Shown piece after piece: positions 42,497 through 51,395 of a stretch of 64,000 nt of DNA. The DNA is from Streptomyces sp. NBRC 110611 (GTDB taxonomy: Bacteria > Actinomycetota > Actinomycetes > Streptomycetales > Streptomycetaceae): contig NZ_BBUY01000001.1 in NCBI RefSeq assembly GCF_001590865.1, positions 490,866 to 554,865 on the forward strand. Direction: 5' to 3'. The stretch's first letter is position 1. Each line of letters starts with the position of its first letter. The translations under genes and the position numbers were made by a program. The notes under the pieces are model-generated. The model saw nothing but the letters and a program-made list of their open reading frames with translations. It was not told where the DNA came from and did not search any database.

Positions 42497-43800
42497 GCCC
42501 TCGGCGCCGCGCAGGTGAGGGCGTCGCCGTTGGCGGGATGGTGGGTCGTCGCGGCGTGGGTCAGCGCGAAGTTGCGGGCGTACGCGTCGTACACGGCGGA
42601 GTCCTCCAGCTGCAGCACGGTCTCGTCGCTCTGCCGCAGGGAGTTCCCGGTCCAGTTGTGGCTGCCCGTCCAGACGACCCTGCGGTCGGGCCGGTTGTAG
42701 TAATTGCCCTCGACGAGCAGGTATTTGTCGTGGATCCAGGTGGACGACGTCGGCTTGCAGTAGTAGCCGACGCGGACGCCGCCGTAGCGGCCGGATGCCG
42801 GGCGGAGGAGGTTCTCCAGGGACTCCCGCTCCAGCTTGCTGCTCGGGTCGTAGGTCTGCGCGACCTCCACCTCGCAGCCCTGCGCGTCCAGTTGCGCGAG
42901 CCGCTGGGCGAGGTACGGCCGACTGATGGCCGTCATGCTGACGCGGATGCGGGTGCGGTGGTCGCCGGGGGTGCCGGCGGAGGAGTTCCCGGTGCAGCGG
43001 ACGTTGCCCAGGACCGTGGCGACGGTGTCCTGGGACGGGTCGCGATAGGGGTTGGTGCCGGGGCGCTCGGCGCGCGGATAGAAGTGGATCTTGGCCCGGC
43101 CGGATCCGACGGGTGGGCGACCGCTGGTGTAGTAGTCGCTGTTGGCCTTGCGTGCCGCCAGGTCGTCGAAGTAGGCGTCGTACGCCCGGTAGATACCGTC
43201 GTTCCCGGTGAGGACGAGGGCGTTGTTCCAGCCCTTGGTGCCGTCCCGGCCGTCGTTGAGGTTGGCCGAGGACTGCACGACCACGTTGCAGGTACCCCGG
43301 GTCTCCGAGAAGAGCAGGAACTTGTTTTGGTGGATGGCGTGGATACCGCCCATCTCACGGGTGCCGATGCAGCCGCGGTCCTTGCCGCAGTTCATGACCC
43401 ACGAGGTGGCCGAGGCGTCGGTCCCGAGTGCGCCGGCGAGCTTGCGGTACGGGGCCGAGTCCACGGCCTTGTTGTCGAAGACGGCCTGGACCCGTACGCC
43501 CCGCCGGTGGGCGGCGGCGAGCGCGTCGACGACGGGGGCGTGTGTGGCGTAGAACATGGCCATCCGAATGCGGGAGCCCGCGGGGGCCCCGGATATCAGG
43601 TCGACCTGCCGGTTCACGATGGCGAGCTGCTCGGCCCGGCTGCCGTTCGGGTTGTTGAACACTGCCTCGGTGGTGACACCTGCGGACGTGCCGGCCTGGT
43701 CGGTGGCCTGGGCGGTGGTCCCGGCGGACAGCGTGGCCATGGCCGTGCCGACGGTCAGCGCCACCACCGCGGCCATTCGGGACACCATTCCCCTACGCAT
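42493..43800 (-). CDS. Secreted phospholipase D-like protein
   Basis: A 435-residue exported protein of the PLD superfamily with a signal peptide (hydrophobic MAAVVALTVGTAMATLSAG, cleavage near residue 30). The second HKD-type motif is WIHDKYLLVEGN (H357, K359), with Glu in place of Asp. The first is HQNKFLLFSE at 157-166, where the His-x-Lys spacing is off by one (H157, K160) and Asp is again absent. Six or more cysteines suggest disulfides. Catalysis on phospholipid is therefore uncertain; nuclease or other phosphodiesterase activity is possible. The 3' end overlaps gntP. Confidence 0.82.
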   Translation of the reverse strand: MRRGMVSRMAAVVALTVGTAMATLSAGTTAQATDQAGTSAGVTTEAVFNNPNGSRAEQLAIVNRQVDLISGAPAGSRIRMAMFYATHAPVVDALAAAHRRGVRVQAVFDNKAVDSAPYRKLAGALGTDASATSWVMNCGKDRGCIGTREMGGIHAIHQNKFLLFSETRGTCNVVVQSSANLNDGRDGTKGWNNALVLTGNDGIYRAYDAYFDDLAARKANSDYYTSGRPPVGSGRAKIHFYPRAERPGTNPYRDPSQDTVATVLGNVRCTGNSSAGTPGDHRTRIRVSMTAISRPYLAQRLAQLDAQGCEVEVAQTYDPSSKLERESLENLLRPASGRYGGVRVGYYCKPTSSTWIHDKYLLVEGNYYNRPDRRVVWTGSHNWTGNSLRQSDETVLQLEDSAVYDAYARNFALTHAATTHHPANGDALTCAAPRA

Positions 43801-43973
43801 ACGTTTCCCCTCCTGTCTGGGCCGATCCGGGCAGATCAGCCCAGACAGGATGCCGGATGGAGTATGGGGCCTTCATGTCGGGGGTGGGGCGGGTCGGTCA
43901 ATTCCCGCCGCACACGCCTGGGATACCCAGCGCCGGCGTGGAACTAGCGGTCCGCGAGAGACGTTTAGCGGAT

Positions 43974-44957
43974 ATGTGGCTCTCTCGAAGACGTATTGCA
44001 GGGGTCGTGGCAGGCGTGGCGGCGGCGTGTGGCGCGATCTCGGCGTGTGGGGCGCCCTCAGGCGATGAGGGTGGCGGGAAGGGGGGCGCTACGGCATCCG
44101 CTTCCCCCACGAAGATGGGGCCGAGAGGCCTCGGAGGCAAGCTGTTCGATGGAATCTGGACCTTTGACGACCACACGCTCACGGTGGACGGAGAGGAGGT
44201 GCACGCTCCCGAGAACGCCAGCCCGTGGATGGAGTTCCGTGACGACGGGACAGTCGCAGGGAACTACGGCTGCACGCCGTTTCGAGTGAAAGCCGAACTG
44301 AAGGCGACCACGCTGACGTTGGGTGATGAACTTCCGGCGCTGCCGCCTCCTACGGCGACACCTGCTCCGCCCGACGAGGCGACCTCATGCCCGCCGCCGG
44401 AAAAGAAGAGCCCGGAACTGTCGAATTTCGAGGCGAAGTTCAAGAAGTTCTTCCACCGGGGACAGCTGAAGATCACCGAGAAGAAATTCGAGCAGTATTC
44501 CGCAGCGTCGCCTCCCACCTCGCCGCAGCTGCGGAACGAGCACGGTGACGTGGCCACCCTCGAAATCGTCAGGTCCCCGGACATCTTCGAGACCACTTTC
44601 CAGCTGTACCAGTGGATGGAGTACGACCACGCCGAACCACTCCGGTCGGTCAAGGACACCGCCTTCGTATTTCACCGCGACGGCACCGTCACCGGCAACC
44701 TCGGCTGCAACGACTTCACCGCAAAGGTCTATTTCAACGGCTCCCACCTATTCTTCCGTGACGCCCGACTCACCACCCACCGCACCTGCGCAGCACAGAA
44801 CATGGCAGACGAAAAATTCGTCCTGGAGACGCTGCAGCGTTCCTTGAACTACTTCTATGCCGGTACTGGCGGCGGGATCTACATGCGGGACGACGTCGGC
44901 AGCGAGTATCGGGCAACCGGACTTCAGTTCAGGCCCGCCACAGACACAGATCAATAG
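43974..44957 (+). CDS. META-domain lipoprotein
   Basis: A 327-residue lipoprotein with a short signal peptide and lipobox ISAC (Cys25). The Gly/Ala/Ser linker is followed by two META (HslJ-like) domains, each with the FxxDGTVxGNxGC signature (about 94-105 and 270-285). META proteins are extracytoplasmic and linked to heat or drug tolerance in other bacteria; no enzyme activity is known. Codon use is visibly less GC-biased than in neighbours (AGA, CGA, TCA, GGA, TTT codons), suggesting later acquisition. ATG 43974 lacks a clear ribosome-binding site; the frame is open to 43857. Confidence 0.78.
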   Translation: MWLSRRRIAGVVAGVAAACGAISACGAPSGDEGGGKGGATASASPTKMGPRGLGGKLFDGIWTFDDHTLTVDGEEVHAPENASPWMEFRDDGTVAGNYGCTPFRVKAELKATTLTLGDELPALPPPTATPAPPDEATSCPPPEKKSPELSNFEAKFKKFFHRGQLKITEKKFEQYSAASPPTSPQLRNEHGDVATLEIVRSPDIFETTFQLYQWMEYDHAEPLRSVKDTAFVFHRDGTVTGNLGCNDFTAKVYFNGSHLFFRDARLTTHRTCAAQNMADEKFVLETLQRSLNYFYAGTGGGIYMRDDVGSEYRATGLQFRPATDTDQ

Positions 44958-45533
44958 CTAGTCCAGGAACGAGTGATGGAGCGTGTATCGCTGGGAGCCG
45001 GGGCCGTCGTCGGTGGCGGCCGCCACCGCCTCATGTGAGGCGGCATCGGTCCACTCCGTGATGACGATCGCGCGCGCACCGTCCGTCGTCAGGTGGACGT
45101 GCGCGGCGAGCAGGCCCGGCGTCGGCAGGACCGTGCCCTCCGCGTCGTCCGCCGCCACCGTGGCCACTCCGAAGACGCCAGGGCACCCCTCGGCGTCGTG
45201 TATCACGCTGCGGCGGAGGCGGGTTCGGTTGAGCCCGGGGCGCTCGATACCGGGCACGAGTGTGTCGATACGGCTGACCCTCGCGTCGCGGTGCGCACGG
45301 GCCCACACCAGGTGATCCTCGTCGCTTGTCCACTGGGCGTAGAAGAGGAGGCTGGTCCCGTCCGTGGACAGGAACAGGTGCTGGGCGAGGAGCGCGGAGG
45401 GCGTCTCGGCTGCCGCGAACTCTCCGATCATGGCGTCGGCGGCGGCGCGCGAGCGCTCGGGAGCGCCGGTACGCCACTCACTGATCAAGGCGGTTCCGGC
45501 GTCGGGGTGAACGAGTTCCGTGAAGTGCGTCAT
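44958..45533 (-). CDS. Tandem antibiotic-biosynthesis-monooxygenase-like (ABM) protein
   Basis: A 191-residue cytosolic protein made of two ferredoxin-like repeats. The repeated segment is visible as LLAQHLFLSTDGTSLLFYAQWTSDEDH and LLAAHVHLTTDGARAIVITEWTDAASHEA. This is the ABM/DUF pattern of small cofactor-free oxygenases or heme-degrading relatives, normally single-domain dimers. Here both halves are in one chain. ATG 45533 (MTHFTELVHP) fits the domain boundary. It abuts the convergent META lipoprotein gene. The substrate is unknown. Confidence 0.75.
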   Translation of the reverse strand: MTHFTELVHPDAGTALISEWRTGAPERSRAAADAMIGEFAAAETPSALLAQHLFLSTDGTSLLFYAQWTSDEDHLVWARAHRDARVSRIDTLVPGIERPGLNRTRLRRSVIHDAEGCPGVFGVATVAADDAEGTVLPTPGLLAAHVHLTTDGARAIVITEWTDAASHEAVAAATDDGPGSQRYTLHHSFLD

Positions 45534-45650
45534 GGTGAGCAACCCTCGTACCTCAACCACACCTGAGGTCAAGCCCACCGGCGTGCCCCACGCAGGCCGG
45601 AAGCAGGAGCACGGACCGCCGCCTGCTGGAGAGGGCTGCGGGGGAGGGGC

Positions 45651-45681
45651 GGGCGCCCGGTCCGGGCGGGGCCGGGCGCCC
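45651..45681 (-). terminator. Terminator after the carboxypeptidase gene
   Basis: A perfect 10-bp stem (GGGCGCCCGG and complement) with an 11-base loop, 25 bp beyond the carboxypeptidase stop. Confidence 0.7.
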
Positions 45682-45705
45682 GTTGGTCTGTCTGCCGCCG
45701 GTCGG

Positions 45706-47070
45706 TCAGCCGGCCTTGCAGTACTGCTGTTCCTTGCCGATGGCGCGGTACGGGCAGTCGGAGGTTTCCAGCAGGTGGAGTACGGCCTCGCGGTTGCGGG
45801 AGGTCTCCTTCGGGATCACCGTGTCGCGCGGGTAGAAGCCGCCGGAGCCGGCCGACGACGGGTACATCTCGAAGGTGTAGGCGAAGATCTTCTGGTCGCC
45901 CCACAGCCAGTCGTCGATCGAACCGTCGGTGACGTAGAGGTCGCTGGACTGCTCGGGGGTGTAGCCGTTGCTCGCGGCCATCTTCTTGCCGATGGCGGCG
46001 TGGGTGTCGTAGTCGTCCTGGGTCATGCCCGGGCCGGTGTCGTCGTTGGTGTAGCCGTAGGGCCACAGGACGAGCTCGCTGTAGGTGTGGAAGTCGATGG
46101 CGGTCTTGATCTGCTGCTTGCCGCCGACGTTGCGGCTGCGGACGAAGTCCGCGACGACCTTGACCTCGGGGGCGGAGGCGGCGGAGGCGCCGCGGTAGGT
46201 CTCGTCGGCGGGGTCGTCGGAGGAGCCGCCGCAGCAGCCCCACTTGAAGTCCCAGTTGCGGTTGAGGTCCGTGCCGACCTCGCCGGAGCCTTCGTTGGGC
46301 TGGCGGTTCTTGCGCCACATGGCGAAGTCGCCGGAGGCGATGTCGTACTCGCCGCCGTCCGGGTTGACGTTCGGGACGATCCAGACCTCGCGGGAGTCGA
46401 GCATCTTGGTGACGCGGTCGTCGGAGCCGTACTTCGAGGTGAACTCGTTGAGGAGGTAGAGGGCCATCTCGACGGTGAGGTGCTCCCGCGCGTGCTGGTG
46501 GGCGGTGAAGAGGACCTCGGGTTCGTCCTCGTCCTTGGTGACGTTCTTGCTGAGTTTGAGGGCGAGGATGTCGCGTCCCTCATGGGACTTCCCGATGACC
46601 TGCTTGGAGAGGATCTCCGGGTACTTGGCGACGAGGGCGTCGATCTCCTTCGTCTCCTCGTCGTAGGTGTGGTAGCCGGTGTAGCCCGACGGGAAGTCCT
46701 TGACCTTGGCGCCCGGTGTGCGTGGCCCGGCGACCGGGGGGTCGGGCAATCTGCGCAGCGTGTAGCCGAGTTGGCGGGCGGCCGCGGCCTGAGTGCCGTC
46801 GGCGGTGATGACGACGGTCCCGGCGTGGACTTCGTCGATGCTGGCACCGGTCGCGGTGAGGGCGGTGCGGGCCGCGGGAGTGGCGAGGCCGGTGACCTCG
46901 TACTGGTGGGGGCGTTCGACGTCCGCTGCGATGCCGGTGGCGGCCCCGGTGGGGGCGTCGGGCGGGGCGCCGAAGGCCTGGGCGGCGGTGAGGGGTGCGG
47001 CGAGCGCGAGGGAGAGGAGCGCGGCGAGGGCGGTGGCGCGTCCACCGCGGGCACGGCTTCGTGGTCGCAT
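45706..47070 (-). CDS. Secreted zinc carboxypeptidase (M14, carboxypeptidase T-like)
   Basis: A 454-residue exported metallopeptidase. It has a signal peptide (about 1-31), a propeptide (about 35-120), and the M14 domain with zinc ligands H193 and E196 in [12 protein letters not shown], the third His in [10 protein letters not shown], and the catalytic Glu in [26 protein letters not shown] is the typical Streptomyces/Thermoactinomyces CPT segment. ATG 47070 has AGGAG 5 bases upstream. It acts extracellularly in peptide breakdown and is divergent from the S1 protease. Confidence 0.94.
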   Translation of the reverse strand: MRPRSRARGGRATALAALLSLALAAPLTAAQAFGAPPDAPTGAATGIAADVERPHQYEVTGLATPAARTALTATGASIDEVHAGTVVITADGTQAAAARQLGYTLRRLPDPPVAGPRTPGAKVKDFPSGYTGYHTYDEETKEIDALVAKYPEILSKQVIGKSHEGRDILALKLSKNVTKDEDEPEVLFTAHQHAREHLTVEMALYLLNEFTSKYGSDDRVTKMLDSREVWIVPNVNPDGGEYDIASGDFAMWRKNRQPNEGSGEVGTDLNRNWDFKWGCCGGSSDDPADETYRGASAASAPEVKVVADFVRSRNVGGKQQIKTAIDFHTYSELVLWPYGYTNDDTGPGMTQDDYDTHAAIGKKMAASNGYTPEQSSDLYVTDGSIDDWLWGDQKIFAYTFEMYPSSAGSGGFYPRDTVIPKETSRNREAVLHLLETSDCPYRAIGKEQQYCKAG

Positions 47071-47336
47071 GCGATCTCCTGTGGGGGTGTGGGGGTGTGA
47101 GACGAAGCGACGGTGTCAGTTTTCGGGTGTTGGCATGATCGGGTCAAGATGCTGAATGGTCGGATGTGGTGCCGGTTGTGGGGCGGTGTGACGACTCGAT
47201 GGTTGCGGAGAAATCCGGCAATTTGCCACCGATTTGGGGAAATTGATTGCCCGGTAGGGGTGCAGAGTTGACAATGCCACGACAAAACCGAGGGTGGTGA
47301 GTGGCCCTCGGCAGAGACGCGGAGAGGACCCCCCAC

Positions 47337-48203
47337 ATGAAAAGACCTCTCGTCGGCACCCTCGTCACGGTCGTACTGGGCGCCGCGACCCTGGTGGGAA
47401 CAGTCGGAACGGCCCACGCGGCGGACAGCAAGGCCGAAGCGGTCAGCAAGGCCGCGGCGGTGGACTTCGCCGGCGCCGTGGCGCTGAGCAACTGCTCCGG
47501 TTCCGTCGTCCGGATGCCCACCTCGCAGGAGAACGACCCGGCCCTGGTGATGTCCAACGGCCACTGTCTGGAAGGCGGTATGCCCGGCGCCGGCGAGGTC
47601 ATCGTCGACCAGCCGTCCAGCCGCAGCTTCACCCTGCTCGACAAGTCGGCCGGTGAGGCGGGCACGATCAGGGCCGCCAAGGTCGCCTACGCCACGATGA
47701 CCGACACCGACGTCTCGCTCTACGAAACCGGTGCGACGTACGCCGAGATCGAGCAGCGGTACGGCATCAAGCCGTTGGAGCTGGCCACCGAACATCCGGC
47801 CCAGGGCGCGTCGATCAGCGTCGTCTCGGGCTACTGGAAGAAGATCTACTCCTGCCGGATCGACGGGTTCGTGCCCACCCTCAAGGAGGGGGACTGGACC
47901 TGGAAGGACTCGGTCCGTTACACCCCGGAGTGCAAGACGATAGGCGGGACGTCCGGGTCACCGGTGATCGACACCGCCAGCGGCAAGGTCGCGGCGATCA
48001 ACAACACGGGCAACGAGAGCGGCGGGCGGTGCACCGTCAACAACCCGTGCGAGGTCGACGAGAACGGCAACGTCACGGTGCACAAGGGCATCAACTACGC
48101 GCAGCAGACGTACGGAATCCCGAAGTGCTTCGGAGTCGGCAACAAGCTGGATCTGAACGCCGAGGGGTGCGCGCTGCCGAAGCCGTCGGCGAGCCGCAGG
48201 TGA
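47337..48203 (+). CDS. Secreted trypsin-like (S1) serine protease
   Basis: A 288-residue exported protease-fold protein. The signal peptide is about residues 1-28 (ending AHAAD). Candidate catalytic triad: H76 (SNGHCLEG), D125 (DTDVSLYE) and S206 (GGTSGSPV). Cysteines pair plausibly across the domain. There is no separate pro-domain or C-terminal targeting domain. ATG 47337 has GAGAGG about 9 bases upstream. It is divergent from the carboxypeptidase, with which it would cooperate in extracellular protein use. Confidence 0.88.
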   Translation: MKRPLVGTLVTVVLGAATLVGTVGTAHAADSKAEAVSKAAAVDFAGAVALSNCSGSVVRMPTSQENDPALVMSNGHCLEGGMPGAGEVIVDQPSSRSFTLLDKSAGEAGTIRAAKVAYATMTDTDVSLYETGATYAEIEQRYGIKPLELATEHPAQGASISVVSGYWKKIYSCRIDGFVPTLKEGDWTWKDSVRYTPECKTIGGTSGSPVIDTASGKVAAINNTGNESGGRCTVNNPCEVDENGNVTVHKGINYAQQTYGIPKCFGVGNKLDLNAEGCALPKPSASRR

Positions 48204-48235
48204 CCGAACCCTGAACAGGTGACCGAACCCTGAAC
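48198..48235. repeat. 19-bp direct duplication at the protease stop codon
   Basis: AGGTGACCGAACCCTGAAC occurs twice head to tail. The first copy contains the protease stop codon. Confidence 0.85.
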
Positions 48236-48238
48236 GGG

Positions 48239-48277
48239 GGCCAGGTCCCGGGCACCGAGTGTGTGCGGGACCTGGCC
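48239..48277. terminator. Bidirectional terminator between the protease and chitinase genes
   Basis: A perfect 12-bp stem (GGCCAGGTCCCG and complement) with a 15-base loop between convergent genes. Confidence 0.78.
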
Positions 48278-48296
48278 GGTAGGGGGGCGACGGCGG

Positions 48297-49325
48297 CTAC
48301 GGGAGGGCGTGGACGTGGGAGCCGACCTGGCCGGCGAACTCATTGCCGTTGGACGCGTCCCAGTTGGTGGACCAGGTCATCGCCCCGCGCAGCCCGGGGT
48401 AGGTCTTGGACGGTTTGAAGGAGCCGCAGTTGCTGCCCTGGGTGAGGCAGTCCAGGGCCGCGTTGACGACCGACGGGGCGACGTAGCCGCCGCCGGCCGC
48501 CCTGGAGGACGCCGGTACGCCGATGCCGACCTGGGACGGGTCGAGCCCGCCCTCGAGCTGGATGCAGGCCAGGCCGGTCAGGAAGTCCACCGAGCCCTGG
48601 GCGTAGACCTTCCCGTCGCAGCCGTTCATGGAACCGCTGTTGTAGTACTGCATGTTGACGACCGTCAGGAAGTCCTTGATGGCCAGGGCCGTCTTGAAGT
48701 ACTCGTTCTGCGGGGACTGCATATCGACGGTCTGCGGGGCCATGGTCACCACGACGTCGCTGTGCGCGGCGTGTACGGCCTTGAGGGCCTGCGCCATATA
48801 CGTCGAGTTGAGGCCGTTTTCGAGGTCGATGTCGACGCCGTTGAAGCCGTACTCGTCCATCAGCTTGTTGATCGAGTCGGCGAAGTTCTTGGCGGAGGCC
48901 TCGTCGTTGACGGACACCGTGCCCTTCTCGCCGCCGACGGAGACGACGACCGACTTGCCGGCCGCCTGCTTGGCCTTGATGTCCGCCTTGAAGTCGTCGG
49001 CGGAGGCGTAGCCGACGGCCGGGTCGAGACTGAAGGTCACGGCGCCCGGCTGTCCGGTCGCATCGGCGAAGGCGACCGCGATGATGTCGTACGCGTCGTC
49101 GACGTCCTTCAGCTTCTGCACCGTGGCACCGTTGTTGAAGTTCTGCCAGTAGCCGGTGAGGGCGTGCGCGGGGACCGCCGCGGAGTGCGCGGGCGGGGTT
49201 GCGTGGGCGGTGCTTGGGGTGAGGGCGGTGGCGGATGCCAGTGCTGCGGCGGCGAGGCCGGTGAGCAGTCTCCTGGTGACGTTTCCGGATCGTGCGCGTA
49301 CCGCAACTGACCGTGCGCTTACCAC
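48297..49325 (-). CDS. Secreted chitinase (GH18)
   Basis: A 342-residue exported family 18 glycoside hydrolase with a signal peptide (about 1-42) and a single catalytic domain. Strand 3 is KSVVVSVGG, and the active-site motif FNGVDIDLEN has catalytic acid E169 with D165 and D167. Later QYYNS and MTWSTNWD match the substrate-assisted GH18 site. There is no chitin-binding domain. GTG 49325 is fixed by GGAGG 5 bases upstream. A DasR-type operator inside its promoter indicates repression by DasR and induction by N-acetylglucosamine. Confidence 0.94.
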   Translation of the reverse strand: MVSARSVAVRARSGNVTRRLLTGLAAAALASATALTPSTAHATPPAHSAAVPAHALTGYWQNFNNGATVQKLKDVDDAYDIIAVAFADATGQPGAVTFSLDPAVGYASADDFKADIKAKQAAGKSVVVSVGGEKGTVSVNDEASAKNFADSINKLMDEYGFNGVDIDLENGLNSTYMAQALKAVHAAHSDVVVTMAPQTVDMQSPQNEYFKTALAIKDFLTVVNMQYYNSGSMNGCDGKVYAQGSVDFLTGLACIQLEGGLDPSQVGIGVPASSRAAGGGYVAPSVVNAALDCLTQGSNCGSFKPSKTYPGLRGAMTWSTNWDASNGNEFAGQVGSHVHALP

Positions 49326-49643
49326 GATTGCCTCCGTGTGGGGGGAGTTGAGGGAGTGGTGTGTGGTGCGGTGTGGTCTGGTCTGGTGTGGTCGTGCCCC
49401 AACGTGGTCCAGACCATTGATCCTGTCAAGACTCTTGGCGACGGGGGTGCCTCCCGTGACTCTCAAGGTCATGGGGGAGGGCGTTCCCGCCTGTGCGGGA
49501 TGCTGACGACGAGTAGCCCGGGACGTGTTCTCTGGGGCGTATCTCTGTGGATAAAGTGCTGAGCGTATGGCGCCGATGGCGCAGAGCTGTGCCGATCCGC
49601 GGTCCCGGGTACCCCCGGCGGCCGGAGGAAGTGGGGGAGCGAC
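49326..49643. other. 318-bp divergent region between chitinase and the Tad locus
   Basis: No gene is seen. It holds the chitinase promoter and DasR site (49403-49440), GTGTGGTCTGG-type repeats (49365-49395), and a palindrome-rich stretch (49440-49500, GGGGGTGCCTCCC and CATGGGGGAGG) resembling the interspersed palindromic elements seen elsewhere. The promoter of the 537-aa gene is presumably within 49500-49630. Confidence 0.6.
49403..49418 (-). promoter_or_regulatory. DasR-responsive element in the chitinase promoter
   Basis: Plus strand reads CGTGGTCCAGACCATT, matching the dre core TGGTC-N2-GACCA. On the minus strand it lies in the spacer of TTGACA (49432-49427) -N17- CACGTT, a plausible promoter for the chitinase gene about 80 bp downstream. 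Streptomyces chitinase promoters are known to carry TGGTCCAGACC repeats. Confidence 0.75.
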
Positions 49644-51257
49644 GTGCCGACCGCGATTGCAGTCACCAGCCCTGACCTTGCGATGCCCTCCCCTGAGCTC
49701 TCGACGTGTTCCCCGTCCCCGGCTTCGCTCGGGCGGGGGGACGCCCATGAGCGGGGAGATACCCCCATCGATCGGCAGACCCCCGCCGCGGTCGTCCTCC
49801 AGGCCCCGCACCGCCAGCCGCTGGACGAGGCCCTGACGGAGCTCGGCGCGGTGCTGGAGTACCACGGCCATCTCGTCGTGCTGTACTCCTCCGCCTGCCC
49901 GCCCGAGCACGTCCGGCGGCTGCACACGCTGCGCACCCTTCTGGAGAGCGACCGGATCGCGATTCTGCCGATCTCGTTGCCGCCGCTGGGCGTCGCCCTG
50001 CTCGGCCGGCAGCTGCGGCAGCTGTCGCTGAGCGACTTCAGCCCCGGCGTCCTGGCCAGCGCGGCGCGGCTGCTGACCCATTACATCCATGCGGGCGCGC
50101 TGCTCGGCAGCGTCACCGGCCTGGACCGGATCGAGGTCGATCTGCGCTCCCACATGAAGTCCTGGCTGCCCGGCGCGCACTTCGCGGTGCTGGCCAACCC
50201 CGAGCCGCAGCTGCTGCACCTGGACCGGCACGGCACCCGGACCGGTCTGCGGGCGCCTGGCTTCGCCACCCAGCTGACGGTCGCCCGGGGCCAGCTCACC
50301 GCGGAGTGGGTGACCGAGAGGCTCGCTCCGGACTGGCAGGTGCAGGGGGCGTACGAGGCCCGGCTGCCCGCCGAGTCCGCGCGGTGGTGGGGGACTCAGA
50401 AGCTGATCGAATTCGCCGCGGCCATCCCCGATCCGTCCGTACTGCACCAGTTGGTGGCGTCGGTACGGCGTGCGGAGTGCGGCTGGTGCGGCCTGGAAGT
50501 TCTCGGTGATCACTGTGCGTTCTGCGCGGCGCCGCTGGCGCGCAACCGCGCGGCACGGGGCGGCGGTTCGGCCGGGCGCGGCCCGGCAGCCATAGCGGGG
50601 CCGCCGTCGGAACCGTCGTCGGGACCGTCGCTGGAGCGGAGCACGGGGACGGGGGCGGAGGGTGCTGCGGGGCCGGTCCCGGCCCCGGCCGCGGCTCCGG
50701 CTGCGTCCCCGGCCACGCCGTGGGCCGAGCGCGGGTTGGCGCCGGTGGCGCCGTCGGGCGTACCAGGCGGCGGGGCCGTCGCGGGTGTGCCTGGCGTCGC
50801 GGGTGTGCCCGGTGTCCTTGGTGTGACGGGCGTTGCGGGGGTGGCGGGCGTTGCGGGCGTATGCGGCAGTGGTTCCGTCGGCCGTGGCGGACCAGGGCAG
50901 TTGGACGTCCGTGGGCCGGTCCTCCCGACGGGCGTGCCCGGTGCGGCTGCTCCGGGGAAGCCGGGTGATCCCGGGGGTCCGTACGGGTCCGGCGGCGCGT
51001 ACGGATCTGGCGCATACGGGTCCGGCACGTGCGGGCCCGGCGTGTACGGGACCAGTACGTACGGGACCAGTACGTACGGAACCGGCCATCCCGTTCCGGG
51101 CAATCCCTATGCGGCGGACACCGCTCCTGGCCCTGCCCACAGGTACCTTCCCGCCCACCGAGAGGTTCCTGGTCACCGCGGTTTCGCCGGTGAGCCGGAG
51201 GCTCCGGATGCCCCCGGCGTCCCGCGCACGGCTGTCCGTATGGCCCGTATGCACTGA
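49644..51257 (+). CDS. Tad-locus protein with zinc ribbon and Gly-rich repeat tail
   Basis: A 537-residue protein of unknown function heading the Tad gene set. Residues of about 50-270 form a conserved-looking soluble domain (AVLEYHGHLVVLYSSACPPEHVRRL, HYIHAGALLGSVTGLDRIEVDLRSHMKSW). A CxxC...CxxC zinc ribbon follows (CGWCGLEVLGDHCAFC). The C-terminal 240 residues are low-complexity: VAGVPGV-type and YGSGAYGSG/YGTSTYGT repeats, collagen- or elastin-like. There is no signal peptide. Residues of about 18-45 look inserted and coincide with an interspersed palindromic element. The GTG start has GGGGGAG nearby. The domain may be cytosolic and regulate pilus genes; this is only inference. Confidence 0.72.
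   Translation: MPTAIAVTSPDLAMPSPELSTCSPSPASLGRGDAHERGDTPIDRQTPAAVVLQAPHRQPLDEALTELGAVLEYHGHLVVLYSSACPPEHVRRLHTLRTLLESDRIAILPISLPPLGVALLGRQLRQLSLSDFSPGVLASAARLLTHYIHAGALLGSVTGLDRIEVDLRSHMKSWLPGAHFAVLANPEPQLLHLDRHGTRTGLRAPGFATQLTVARGQLTAEWVTERLAPDWQVQGAYEARLPAESARWWGTQKLIEFAAAIPDPSVLHQLVASVRRAECGWCGLEVLGDHCAFCAAPLARNRAARGGGSAGRGPAAIAGPPSEPSSGPSLERSTGTGAEGAAGPVPAPAAAPAASPATPWAERGLAPVAPSGVPGGGAVAGVPGVAGVPGVLGVTGVAGVAGVAGVCGSGSVGRGGPGQLDVRGPVLPTGVPGAAAPGKPGDPGGPYGSGGAYGSGAYGSGTCGPGVYGTSTYGTSTYGTGHPVPGNPYAADTAPGPAHRYLPAHREVPGHRGFAGEPEAPDAPGVPRTAVRMARMH
49711..49748. repeat. Interspersed palindromic element inside the 537-aa gene
   Basis: A C-run, GGCTTCGCTCGGG, a G-run and GACGCCCAT make an imperfect hairpin sharing GGCTTCG and GGGGACGCCC with the element inside pckA. 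It is translated in frame near the N-terminus. Confidence 0.4.
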
Positions 51258-51395
51258 GCCCGCCCACCCAGCCGACGACCCCACCCGTCCCACCACCGCA
51301 CCCATCCCACCACCGCACCCATCCCGCCACCCCACCCACCCTGTCCGCCCGCACCTCCGTCCTACCCCGTCCCGATCGATCGAGGTCCCTCCCCC

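Noticed and set aside
48297..51335. 1012-codon frame containing the chitinase
   Set aside because: Only the last 342 codons from GTG 49325 encode a signal peptide and GH18 domain. The remainder is antisense to the 537-aa gene.
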